Part shown: in pieces, positions 52,107-60,892 of the stretch
Layout of the letters: each line of letters opens with the position of its first letter
Position numbering within the stretch: the stretch's first letter is position 1
DNA from: SVFI01 sp964519385
Lineage (GTDB): Bacteria; Bacillota; Clostridia; Lachnospirales; Lachnospiraceae
Assembly (NCBI GenBank): GCA_964519385.1
Contig: CAZFLR010000006.1
Coordinates: forward strand, 1 to 64,000
Direction: 5' to 3'
DNA: 64,000 nucleotides
Program-made: the position numbers and the translations under genes
Notes under the pieces: generated by a model
The model's database searches: none
The model's input: only the letters and a program-made list of their open reading frames with translations
What the model was told of the DNA's origin: nothing

Positions 52107-55012
52107 AAAAAAGAATCAGAAAAATAGCCGGTGCCGTCTTTTTGGCACTGGCGATTGCACTTACGCAGGTACCGGCTTCTTTTGCGGAGGCTTTCGTCCC
52201 GGGGGCGGAATTTAAAAGGGACGGAGATACATTGATTTCATATACAGGCACGGCTTCGGTCGTGTCTGTTCCTGCTGGAATCAGAACGATCGGAACAGAT
52301 GCCTTTGCCGGAAATCGTTATATCGAGAAGGTGACAATACCGGCCTCTGTTGAAGTGATTGAAAATGGTGCTTTCCGCGACTGCAGATCCCTCGATTCGG
52401 TCTATTTTTCCGAGGGACTCACCACCATTGAAAGCGGTGCTTTTGCCATGTGTCCGGAGCTCGATACCGTGAAGTTTTCAAGCACGATTATGGAGCTTGG
52501 AGCCGGTGTGTTTGCCGGGGATGATGAACTTAAGTCGGTGATTCTCGGAAAGAACAACTATTTTGTCATGTCTGACGGAGCGTTGTACAGCAGGGATAAG
52601 ACCAAACTGATTCAGGTGTTTGCCGGTCGTAAAGGGGACAGCTTTATAATACCGGAGTCTGTTTCGCATGTAGAAAGATATGCCTTTTGGGGCTGTGATG
52701 AGCTGGAATATGTGGGGCTTTCTGCACATCTGGATGAAATACCTGAATTTTCCTTTTCTAACTGTAGCAGCTTAAAGGAAGTATCGGTTCCGTATTCCGT
52801 GCGAAAAATCGGAGCGAAGGCGTTTGAGGACTGTACGTCTCTTGCATATGTAACATTGCCTGTATCTGTGACGACAATACATCAGACGGCATTTGACGGA
52901 TGTTATAATTTAAAAATCATGGCAGAGGAAGGCACGGCTGCTTATGAATTTGCGAAGGCATTTGAATCGATGAAGCTTTTGCTGATGGAAGATGAGGAGT
53001 CTGAGGATGTCAGTGAAAATTCGATTGGTGATATCTACAGAGATACAGCGGTAAAAAAAGAGCAAAACGCCGAAGAAAACGAAACAGCGGAGGAGGACAG
53101 GAAGGAGGATTCCGGTCAGGATGTTTATGACCCTTCCAATCCGTCGGATGTTTCAAAGCTGAATGTCTCTGACTATTACGCCGTTGATTCCCCGGAGGTT
53201 ATCGGGAAGACGAGAGTTGTCGGCGGAAATGCCGTAGTTTTATATGACAGCTCCGGCACACAGCAAAATGCCGGGGATAATGTTTCACAAAATGACATTG
53301 GCGGGAAGACGGATTTTACGGCTGAAGATGACGGAAGTCATATCGTTTCCAAGAAGAAATATTATCAGGCAACGTCCTTTAAAAGGGCTGAGATTGCAGA
53401 TACAATAGAAAAGATAGATGATTTTGCCTTTGCGCGAAGTCACACGGAATCGGTAGTGATTCCGGAGAGTGTTACCCACATCGGCTACGGAGCATTTTAT
53501 CATTGTGAGGAGCTTGCATATGTGGAAATTCCTTCCGGGGTCAAAACAATCGAACCGGAGGCTTTTGCGAGAACGGCCTTTCTGGACAATTGGGAAAACG
53601 GCGGGAACGCAGATGATTTTCTGGTTGTCGGTGACGGAATCCTTCTGGATTATAAGGGAAATGCTGCAAGAATTGTGATTCCGGCAACAGTAAAGAAGAT
53701 TGCAGGAAATGTGTTTCAGAATCATGTAGAAATTACAGAGGTGATTCTGAGTGATTCGCTGACAGAGATAGGAGAAGCTGCTTTTAGCGGATGTACATCT
53801 CTTTCAAAAGTCAGCGGACTTGAACATGTAAATAAGATTTGTGACAGGGCATTTGCAATGTGTCCGCTTATGTCGCTTACAATCAGTGAAAAAACGGAAG
53901 AAATAGGTCTGGGTGCCTTCGGGCTGGCAGCTCCGGATGCAGTTATTTTTGAAAGCGGAGAGATTCTTCCGGCGGTTTCTTATGAAAAAACAGCAACCAG
54001 ACTGGAAAATGAAGGCTTCAGAAGTCTTGTGTTTTCCGATGTGGATACAGCAGTCATTAAAAACACTACGGTTCCGTTGAAAAATACCATTCTGGATGAG
54101 AGATACCTTGGTTTCCGGGGCATCGTTGTCGCGATACCGGATAAGGAAGGAAATCAGGCGTGTCTTGTATATTGCACCAAATATCCGAACGAAACCTCTG
54201 GGCTTGTGGAAATCCCTCAATATGTACGTGTCGGCGGAAAAAATTATTCTTTAAGCAGCGCAGTTCCCGGTGCTTTTGATGCCTATAAAACCTATGCTTA
54301 CTGGGGCAACGGAACAGAGATTAAAGGGTTGATTTTACCTCCTGCGCTCGGTAGGGCAGAGGATTATGATACAGTACTTCCTTTACAGGCTGCAGGCGGA
54401 GAGCCTGCGGATGGGGAATATTCAAATGAAGTTACGACAGTCGTACTTCAGACAGGCTATGAGAATGCAGATAAGGTGACGGCGCAGGTTAAGGATGATG
54501 TGGAGGAATATCTGCTGTATGTGGACACGGATTCGGATGAGGAAAAACAGCTTTCGGAGGCTGTCAGCAGCGTGTACGGAGAGACGGTGGATGGGCAGCT
54601 TAATATGCTGGATTTGTCGATGGTTGAGAGAAAGAGCAACGTTGCAATCAGCAATTTCGGTGACACGGCGGTGAAAATCAGTCTTCCGGTATCAGAGACT
54701 ATGGCGGAACAGAATATATGCGCGGTCACTCTTGCAGAGGACGGAGCTCTCCAAACGATTTACGGAACCAAAGAAGTCCGCGACGGGCAGAATTATTTTG
54801 AGTTTTCCACCAATCATTTTTCTGTGTATGGCATATATGCCGGCATCGGCGAAACCGGTGAGAAGATTAAAGCAGAGAGCATGCAGCTTTTGAACAAGGA
54901 TGACTCCCCGGATACGGGAGAGCATTTTAATCCGAAGTGGCTTTTGGTGTTTGCATCGCTGTTTGCAGGTCTTGCCCTGCTGACAGGAATACCTGTCCGA
55001 AAAAGAATTTAA
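52103..55012 (+). CDS. Second leucine-rich repeat surface protein with sorting signal
   Basis: 969 residues, overlapping the first LRR gene by four bases (ATGA). Signal peptide MKKRIRKIAGAVFLALAIAL with cleavage near SFAEA. LRR_5 repeats at about 45-290, an acidic low-complexity linker at about 295-340, further repeats at about 425-610, and a beta domain ending STNHFSVYGIYA, closely like the one in the preceding protein. The C-terminus is SPDTGEHFNPKW, a membrane helix, and RKRI. The sorting signal shares the pattern [TS]P-x-TG-[DE] and PKW with its neighbour. The two are probably displayed together by the same sortase. Confidence 0.9.
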   Translation: MKKRIRKIAGAVFLALAIALTQVPASFAEAFVPGAEFKRDGDTLISYTGTASVVSVPAGIRTIGTDAFAGNRYIEKVTIPASVEVIENGAFRDCRSLDSVYFSEGLTTIESGAFAMCPELDTVKFSSTIMELGAGVFAGDDELKSVILGKNNYFVMSDGALYSRDKTKLIQVFAGRKGDSFIIPESVSHVERYAFWGCDELEYVGLSAHLDEIPEFSFSNCSSLKEVSVPYSVRKIGAKAFEDCTSLAYVTLPVSVTTIHQTAFDGCYNLKIMAEEGTAAYEFAKAFESMKLLLMEDEESEDVSENSIGDIYRDTAVKKEQNAEENETAEEDRKEDSGQDVYDPSNPSDVSKLNVSDYYAVDSPEVIGKTRVVGGNAVVLYDSSGTQQNAGDNVSQNDIGGKTDFTAEDDGSHIVSKKKYYQATSFKRAEIADTIEKIDDFAFARSHTESVVIPESVTHIGYGAFYHCEELAYVEIPSGVKTIEPEAFARTAFLDNWENGGNADDFLVVGDGILLDYKGNAARIVIPATVKKIAGNVFQNHVEITEVILSDSLTEIGEAAFSGCTSLSKVSGLEHVNKICDRAFAMCPLMSLTISEKTEEIGLGAFGLAAPDAVIFESGEILPAVSYEKTATRLENEGFRSLVFSDVDTAVIKNTTVPLKNTILDERYLGFRGIVVAIPDKEGNQACLVYCTKYPNETSGLVEIPQYVRVGGKNYSLSSAVPGAFDAYKTYAYWGNGTEIKGLILPPALGRAEDYDTVLPLQAAGGEPADGEYSNEVTTVVLQTGYENADKVTAQVKDDVEEYLLYVDTDSDEEKQLSEAVSSVYGETVDGQLNMLDLSMVERKSNVAISNFGDTAVKISLPVSETMAEQNICAVTLAEDGALQTIYGTKEVRDGQNYFEFSTNHFSVYGIYAGIGETGEKIKAESMQLLNKDDSPDTGEHFNPKWLLVFASLFAGLALLTGIPVRKRI

Positions 55013-55032
55013 AATGAAATAACGAATTAAAG

Positions 55033-55071
55033 CTTCCGGCATAAGATATAAAAAAAGCCGGAAGTTTTTTT
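55033..55071 (+). terminator. Terminator hairpin after the LRR genes, overlapping the subtilase ribosome site
   Basis: CTTCCGGC at 55033-55040 pairs with GCCGGAAG at 55057-55064 across a 16-base A/T loop, followed by seven T residues that run straight into the next ATG. GGAAG in the 3' arm is the only Shine-Dalgarno-like sequence for the subtilase. Confidence 0.7.
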
Positions 55072-55959
55072 ATGCAGAGAGTGTGTAAACTGATTCATAT
55101 AAATGCAGCAGAAAAAAGAGGTCTGACAGGAAGAGGAATAGCGGTCGGTGTACTTGATTCCGGGGTCATGATGCATGAAGATATCGCATCAAGAGTGGTG
55201 TCCTTCAGGGATTTTACCAAAACAGCGATACAAACGCCTCATGATACAACCGGACACGGAACGCATGTGTGCGGAATTATTGCAGGTAACGGAAGGGCAT
55301 CCGGAGGTGTTTATCGCGGGATTGCACCGGGAGCCAGACTTTGTGTCGGAAAAATTCTGGATAAAAACGGTGAAGGGGATGTCTCCATGCTGATCCGGGG
55401 GATGGAATGGCTGTTCGGGATTGCAGATGAACAGAATATCAAAATAATCAATATTTCCGTCAGTTCACTTTTTTTTGCAAAGGAAAGGGAAAAAGAAAGA
55501 ATTTTTCAGTTGTTTGAACAGGCATTCAGAAACGACATACTGATTGTCACGGCGGCCGGAAATTCCGGTCCGAGAGGAAAAACTGTATCAAAACTCGGAG
55601 ACAGTCCCTATGTGATATGTGTAGGCTGTCATGAAGGAAAAGAGAGTCCTTTGTTTAAAAAAAAGTGTCAGGACTGTTCAGGACGCGGTCCGGGCATTTT
55701 TGTTTATCGTAAGCCGGACATTGTTGCTCCGGGTACAGAAATTATTTCCTGTGCAGGCAGAAGGCAGTATGTGAAAAAAAGCGGAACCAGCATGGCAACT
55801 CCGATTATCAGCGGAGCTCTTGCACTTGCCTTTGAAAGATACCCGTATCTGTGCAGCCGTGAAATGAAGCGGAAGCTGATACATGCAACAGATGATCTCG
55901 GAGAGAATTTCCTGATGCAGGGCTTTGGAATGATTAATCTTGAAAAACTCTTATATTGA
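55072..55959 (+). CDS. Subtilisin-like serine protease (S8), no signal peptide
   Basis: 295 residues, a minimal subtilase. The catalytic triad is complete: D29 in GVLDSGV, H62 in TTGHGTHVCG and S240 in SGTSMATP, with the oxyanion Asn in AAGNSGP. There is no signal sequence or pro-domain, so it resembles intracellular subtilases, and it would act in the cytoplasm or be exported by an unusual route. It directly follows the LRR/sortase genes, but a terminator hairpin intervenes and its ribosome site is inside that hairpin. Regulation of neighbouring surface proteins is possible but not shown. Confidence 0.88.
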   Translation: MQRVCKLIHINAAEKRGLTGRGIAVGVLDSGVMMHEDIASRVVSFRDFTKTAIQTPHDTTGHGTHVCGIIAGNGRASGGVYRGIAPGARLCVGKILDKNGEGDVSMLIRGMEWLFGIADEQNIKIINISVSSLFFAKEREKERIFQLFEQAFRNDILIVTAAGNSGPRGKTVSKLGDSPYVICVGCHEGKESPLFKKKCQDCSGRGPGIFVYRKPDIVAPGTEIISCAGRRQYVKKSGTSMATPIISGALALAFERYPYLCSREMKRKLIHATDDLGENFLMQGFGMINLEKLLY

Positions 55960-56015
55960 AGAATACTCCCCACCACCGGACAGGATAAAAACACGGAAGA
56001 TAAGGGTGTGTAGGG

Positions 56016-56044
56016 TTGACATATAATGGATGATTGTATACAAT
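56016..56044 (+). promoter_or_regulatory. Promoter of the citrate synthase-like/gntR/icd operon
   Basis: -35 TTGACA at 56016-56021, 17-base spacer, -10 TACAAT at 56039-56044; 37 bases before the first start codon. Confidence 0.8.
56033..56044 (+). promoter_or_regulatory. Palindromic operator candidate for the GntR regulator
   Basis: ATTGTATACAAT is a perfect 12-base palindrome covering the -10 hexamer. Its core, TTGT-AT-ACAA, fits the TNGT...ACNA pattern known for FadR/FCD-type GntR operators. Such a regulator is encoded by the second gene of the operon, so autorepression is predicted. Confidence 0.6.
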
Positions 56045-56081
56045 TATACAGAATAAAAAACCACAAGAGGAGGAACCGGAA

Positions 56082-57503
56082 ATGAGTCGAACGAATCCAT
56101 TTGAAGAAAGACCGGTAACGATGAACCCAAACAAAAATCTTTTAGAAATAGAAGAGCATATGTATATTCTTGATGATGTCGAGAAGCCGAATGTGTTCCG
56201 AAATATGTTTCCTTATTCCGAAGTACCGAAAATTCCGTTTAATGACAGAACGGTTCCGCATGACATGCCGAAAGATATATGGATTACAGACACGACATTC
56301 CGCGACGGTCAGCAGTCACGGGCTCCGTATTCCACAGAGCAGATTGTGACGATTTATGATTATCTGCACAAGCTTGGCGGACCGAACGGAATGATTCGTG
56401 CGAGTGAATTTTTCTTATACAGTAAAAAGGACCGCGATGCTGTATATAAATGTATGGAGAGAGGCTATCAGTTTCCGGAGGTGACGAGCTGGATTCGCGC
56501 AAGCAAGGAAGATTTTAAGCTGGTAAAAGAAATCGGTATGAAGGAAACCGGTATTTTGGTAAGCTGTTCCGATTATCATATATTCATGAAACTGAAAATG
56601 ACGAGAAAGCAGGCAATGGAACATTATCTCAGTGTAGTACGTGACTGTCTGGAGGAAGGAATCAGTGTAAGATGCCATCTGGAGGATATTACAAGAGCAG
56701 ATATTTACGGATATGTTGTTCCGTTCTGTCTGGAGCTTATGAAGCTGATGGAAGAATATAAGATTCCGATTAAGGTGCGTGCCTGTGATACCATGGGCTA
56801 TGGTGTCAACTATCCGGGAGCCGTAATTCCGCGAAGCGTGCAGGGAATCATCTATGCAATTCATACGCATGCAGGAGTTCCGCATTCATTGATTGAATGG
56901 CATGGACATAACGATTTTTATAAAGCGGTAGTGAATTCGACCACAGCATGGCTTTATGGCTGTTCCGGAGTGAATACGTCTCTGTTCGGAATAGGTGAGA
57001 GAACCGGAAACACACCTCTTGAGGCGATGGTTTTTGAATATGCGCAGTTAAAAGGCAACTTAAACGGAATGGACACAACGGTCATTACTGAGCTGGCAGA
57101 GTATTTTGAAAAAGAAATCGGCTATAAGATTCCGCCGCGTACCCCGTTTGTCGGAAAGAATTTTAATGTGACAAGAGCCGGAATTCATGCAGATGGCTTA
57201 TTGAAAAATGAAGAGATATATAATATATTTGATACAGAGAAGTTTTTAAATCGTCCTGTACTTTGCGCAGTTTCCAACACATCAGGACTTGCCGGCATTG
57301 CACACTGGCTCAATACCTTCTTTAAGCTTCCGCCGGAAAAGCAGTTTAAGAAGAGCGATTCCGTGATAGCAGAGCTTAAGAAATGGGTGGATGCAGAATA
57401 TGAGAGCGGACGTGTGACGGTACTGACCGAGGAGGAGCTCGTAACAGAATTTAAAAATGCATGTGTACGTGCAGGTCTTTGTTATGAGGACCTGATACAG
57501 TAA
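56082..57503 (+). CDS. HMGL-like acyl transferase, candidate Re-citrate synthase
   Basis: 474 residues from ATG 56082 (AGGAGG upstream; a longer frame exists). It belongs to the DRE-TIM aldolase family of isopropylmalate and homocitrate synthases: ITDTTFRDGQQSRAPYS gives the metal-binding Asp and catalytic Arg, VRCHLEDITRAD is the middle motif, and IEWHGHND with two His is a metal site. No LeuA-type regulatory C-terminus is visible. In Clostridium kluyveri and relatives a protein of this family is Re-citrate synthase and sits by aconitase and isocitrate dehydrogenase genes. Here icd is two genes downstream. Re-citrate synthase is therefore the best guess, but homocitrate or another condensing activity cannot be excluded. 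Confidence 0.55.
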   Translation: MSRTNPFEERPVTMNPNKNLLEIEEHMYILDDVEKPNVFRNMFPYSEVPKIPFNDRTVPHDMPKDIWITDTTFRDGQQSRAPYSTEQIVTIYDYLHKLGGPNGMIRASEFFLYSKKDRDAVYKCMERGYQFPEVTSWIRASKEDFKLVKEIGMKETGILVSCSDYHIFMKLKMTRKQAMEHYLSVVRDCLEEGISVRCHLEDITRADIYGYVVPFCLELMKLMEEYKIPIKVRACDTMGYGVNYPGAVIPRSVQGIIYAIHTHAGVPHSLIEWHGHNDFYKAVVNSTTAWLYGCSGVNTSLFGIGERTGNTPLEAMVFEYAQLKGNLNGMDTTVITELAEYFEKEIGYKIPPRTPFVGKNFNVTRAGIHADGLLKNEEIYNIFDTEKFLNRPVLCAVSNTSGLAGIAHWLNTFFKLPPEKQFKKSDSVIAELKKWVDAEYESGRVTVLTEEELVTEFKNACVRAGLCYEDLIQ

Positions 57504-57517
57504 GGAGGCTTCCTGCT

Positions 57518-58213
57518 ATGGCAGATTGTAATCTGAAGGATGAAGTGTCAGACAAGTATTCTCTTCGTGGACGTGTGTTTCACAAAATCAGGGATGATAT
57601 TTTAAACGGAAAATACAAACAGGGGGAAGAACTCAGGGAGGCTACCATCGGAGAGGAACTCGGTGTTTCGAGAACTCCGGTGCGCGAGGCATTCCGTCAG
57701 CTTGAGCTTGAAGGTCTGCTTAAAATGATTCCGAACAAAGGAACCTATGTGACCGGAATCACACAGAAGGATGTCAGGGATATTTATATGATCCGTTCGC
57801 TTCTGGAGGGGCTGTGCGCAAGATGGGCGACTGAAAATATTACGCCCGGGCAGATGCGTGAGTTGGAAGAAAATGTAGACCTTTCCGAATTTCATGAATA
57901 TAAAGGCAGATACGACCAGATGGCGCAGCTTGACAATCGTTTTCATGAAATTCTGTATGAATCTTGTGACAGCAAAATGCTCGAACACCTTCTGAGAGAT
58001 TTTCATCAGTATGTATACAGAATCCGCAAACTGACTCTTTCCAGTGAAAAGCGCGGAAAAGCTTCCAATCATGAGCATCGTGATATTATGGAGGCAATCA
58101 GGGCAGGAGATGGCGATGAGGCAGAAAAGCTGGCGCATCTTCATATCATCAATGCCTACGACAACATGCTGAAAAACGGTCTGATTGAGATGTTTGACGC
58201 GGAAGAAAAGTAA
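57518..58213 (+). CDS. GntR-family transcriptional regulator, FCD domain
   Basis: 231 residues. An N-terminal winged helix (LREATIGEELGVSRTPVREAFRQLELEGLLKMIPNKGTYV) is joined to a C-terminal all-helical FCD ligand domain with metal-binding candidates (RFHEILYESCDSKML, SNHEHRDIMEAI, HLHIINAYD). Family members respond to organic acids; citrate, isocitrate or a related acid would suit the flanking genes, by inference only. AAGGAGG lies nine bases before ATG. The palindrome over the operon promoter is its likely site. Confidence 0.9.
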   Translation: MADCNLKDEVSDKYSLRGRVFHKIRDDILNGKYKQGEELREATIGEELGVSRTPVREAFRQLELEGLLKMIPNKGTYVTGITQKDVRDIYMIRSLLEGLCARWATENITPGQMRELEENVDLSEFHEYKGRYDQMAQLDNRFHEILYESCDSKMLEHLLRDFHQYVYRIRKLTLSSEKRGKASNHEHRDIMEAIRAGDGDEAEKLAHLHIINAYDNMLKNGLIEMFDAEEK

Positions 58214-58232
58214 TAAAAAAGGAGATACCGAT

Positions 58233-59438
58233 ATGGGAAAAATTCAGATGACAACTCCGCTTGTTGAAATGGACGGAGACGAAATGACCAGAATTCTCTG
58301 GAAAATGATTAAGGATGAATTGATTTGTCCGTATGTTGACTTAAAGACAGAGTATTATGACCTCGGACTTGAGCACCGAAATGAAACAGACGACCAGGTG
58401 ACGAAGGATTCGGCACTTGCGACACAGAAATACGGTGTTGCCGTTAAATGTGCGACCATCACACCGAATGCTGCGCGTATGACAGAGTATAATTTAAAGG
58501 AAATGTGGAAGAGTCCGAACGGAACCATCCGCGCAACTCTGGACGGAACTGTATTCCGTGCGCCGATTATCGTAAAGGGCATTGAGCCATGTGTGCGCAA
58601 TTGGGAAAAGCCGATTACACTGGCAAGACACGCATACGGAGATGTGTACAAGAACACAGAAATTAAGGTGCCGGGCGCAGGCAGGGCAGAGCTTGTGTTT
58701 ACGGCAGAGGACGGTACGCAGACCCGTGAATTGATTCATGAGTTTAAGGGAAGCGGTATTCTGCAGGGAATCCACAACACGGACGCATCCATCAGCAGCT
58801 TCGCAAGAGCCTGCTTTAATTATGCACTGGATACCAAGCAGGATCTCTGGTTTGCAACCAAGGATACGATTTCAAAGAAATATGATCACAATTTCAAGGA
58901 TATTTTCCAGGAAATTTATGATGCTGAATACAAGGATAAATTTGAAGAGCTTGGTATTACATATTTTTACACACTGATTGATGATGCAGTTGCCCGTGTT
59001 ATGAAGGCAAAAGGCGGATTTATTTGGGCTTGTAAAAATTATGACGGTGATGTAATGTCTGACATGGTTTCAAGTGCCTTCGGTTCACTTGCCATGATGA
59101 CATCCGTGCTTGTTTCGCCTTCGGGAGTCTATGAATACGAGGCGGCGCACGGTACTGTGCAGAGACATTATTATAAGCATCTTGCAGGGGAAGAAACTTC
59201 TACCAACTCCGTGGCTACGATTTTTGCGTGGACAGGTGCTCTCCGCAAGCGTGGTGAACTTGACGGAAACAGGGAACTTATGGAGTTTGCGGATAAACTG
59301 GAAAAAGCAACACTTCAGACAATTGAGAGCGGAAGAATGACAAAAGACCTTGCATTGATTACTTCGTTAAAAGATGTTATAGTATGTAATAGTCAGGATT
59401 TCATCAAAGAAATCCGTAAGACATACGAAACATTATAA
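58233..59438 (+). CDS. icd: Isocitrate dehydrogenase (NADP, type II homodimeric)
   Basis: 401 residues from ATG 58233 (AAAGGAG upstream). Oxidative decarboxylation of isocitrate to 2-oxoglutarate. MTTPLVEMDGDEMTRILW at the N-terminus, SPNGTIRATLDGTVFRAPI and YDGDVMSDMVSSAFGSLAMM are typical of the eukaryote-like subfamily found in Clostridia. AAHGTVQRHYYKHLAGEETSTNSVATIFAW is a further subfamily landmark and holds the cofactor region. No separate promoter; it belongs to the 56016 operon. The MBOAT gene starts only 15 bases after its stop. Confidence 0.95.
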   Translation: MGKIQMTTPLVEMDGDEMTRILWKMIKDELICPYVDLKTEYYDLGLEHRNETDDQVTKDSALATQKYGVAVKCATITPNAARMTEYNLKEMWKSPNGTIRATLDGTVFRAPIIVKGIEPCVRNWEKPITLARHAYGDVYKNTEIKVPGAGRAELVFTAEDGTQTRELIHEFKGSGILQGIHNTDASISSFARACFNYALDTKQDLWFATKDTISKKYDHNFKDIFQEIYDAEYKDKFEELGITYFYTLIDDAVARVMKAKGGFIWACKNYDGDVMSDMVSSAFGSLAMMTSVLVSPSGVYEYEAAHGTVQRHYYKHLAGEETSTNSVATIFAWTGALRKRGELDGNRELMEFADKLEKATLQTIESGRMTKDLALITSLKDVIVCNSQDFIKEIRKTYETL

Positions 59439-59453
59439 GGCAAGGTTTGATTC

Positions 59454-60881
59454 ATGGATTTTATTTCGGGTAGTTTTTTACTCTTTTTATTGATAACATT
59501 GATTGTGTATTATTGCATACCGGGTAAGGGGCAGTGGATATGGCTGCTCCTTTCGGGTATGTTTTTTTATTGCTTCGGCTCCCCGAAGCTTGTTGTGTTT
59601 GTGCTGGTAAGCGCACTGACTTCCTATTTGTGGGCAGTCCGTTTTTCTACATCGAGATGTATGTATCTGGCGGTTCTCATATTGAATGCGGCTCTGCTGC
59701 TGGGATTAAAGCTTGCAGCAAGCACAACACCGATATCTGTCAGGCTCGGTCTTAGCCGTTTTGCATGGCTTCTTCCGGTTGGTATTTCCTTTTACACCTT
59801 ACAGATTATCGCCTATATGACCGATGTCCGCAGAGGAAAATGCGAGGCGGAGAAAAACTTTTTCCGCTATCTTTTGTTCGTGACATATTTCCCGCAGATT
59901 ATTCAGGGACCGATTTCCCGCTTTAACCGGCTCGGAAAGGAGTTATACCGTCCGCATAAATTTGATTATGCCATGTTTGTCGGCGGCTTTGAGCTTATGC
60001 TGTGGGGATATTTCCAAAAGCTTGTCGTGGCAGACCGCGCCAATATCATGGTAAACCGACTCTTCGGAGAATATTCAGACTATCCGGGAATGTATGTCGT
60101 TGTGGCAGTTGTGCTTTACAGTCTGCAGCTTTATGCTGACTTTAACGGCTGTGTCTGTATCGTCAGGGGCGCATCTGAAATGTTTGGTATCCGGCTGGCA
60201 GATAACTTTGAAAGACCATATTTTTCCGGCTCTGTTCAGGAGTTCTGGCGACGTTGGCATATGACACTCGGAGGATGGCTACGCGACTATATCTATATTC
60301 CGCTTGGCGGAAACAGAAAGGGAAGAGTCCGTAAATATTTCAATATTTTCATGGTGTTTTTTGTGAGCGGAATCTGGCATGGCATCGGCGGTACTTTTTT
60401 CTGCTGGGGGCTGTTACAGGCGTTATATCAGATTGCCGGTAATCTTTTCATGCCGGTGAGGGATTTTATTGTGAAGCATCTGCATATAGACAGAGAGGCA
60501 TTTTCGCATAAATTATTTAAGATGCTGTGTACATTTTGGATGATTGCATTTTCGTGGCTGTTTTTCAGGGCTTCCAATCTGACACAGTCCTTTGCCATGA
60601 TAAAAAACATGTTTACGACCTTTAACCCATGGATTTTGTGGGATCAGTCGCTTTATCTGCTCGGACTGGATGCCAGGAATGTCTGGATGCTTATATTTGG
60701 AGCAGTTACCATGCTTGTGGTTGAAATTCTGCAGTCAAAAATATCTCTGCGCGTTCAGTTTGCAAAGCAGGGAATTATGTTCCGTTACGGAGTGCTGTAT
60801 ATTGCGATTTTTGTGATACTTATCTTCGGTATTTACGGGCCGGGATATGACGCTGCACAGTTTATTTACGGTGGATTTTAG
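59454..60881 (+). CDS. MBOAT O-acyltransferase (AlgI/DltB type), second copy
   Basis: 475 residues, about eleven membrane segments. RPYFSGSVQEFWRRWHMTLGGWLRDYIYIPLGG is the family signature and GIWHGIGGTFFCWG carries the catalytic His. Compared with the copy at 23208 the two share the core motifs but diverge elsewhere, so they likely serve different polymers. The ribosome site is AAGG, weak. Immediately downstream lies an SGNH-like partner, and upstream is icd with no terminator. Confidence 0.92.
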   Translation: MDFISGSFLLFLLITLIVYYCIPGKGQWIWLLLSGMFFYCFGSPKLVVFVLVSALTSYLWAVRFSTSRCMYLAVLILNAALLLGLKLAASTTPISVRLGLSRFAWLLPVGISFYTLQIIAYMTDVRRGKCEAEKNFFRYLLFVTYFPQIIQGPISRFNRLGKELYRPHKFDYAMFVGGFELMLWGYFQKLVVADRANIMVNRLFGEYSDYPGMYVVVAVVLYSLQLYADFNGCVCIVRGASEMFGIRLADNFERPYFSGSVQEFWRRWHMTLGGWLRDYIYIPLGGNRKGRVRKYFNIFMVFFVSGIWHGIGGTFFCWGLLQALYQIAGNLFMPVRDFIVKHLHIDREAFSHKLFKMLCTFWMIAFSWLFFRASNLTQSFAMIKNMFTTFNPWILWDQSLYLLGLDARNVWMLIFGAVTMLVVEILQSKISLRVQFAKQGIMFRYGVLYIAIFVILIFGIYGPGYDAAQFIYGGF

Positions 60882-60892
60882 GAGGAGAGAAG

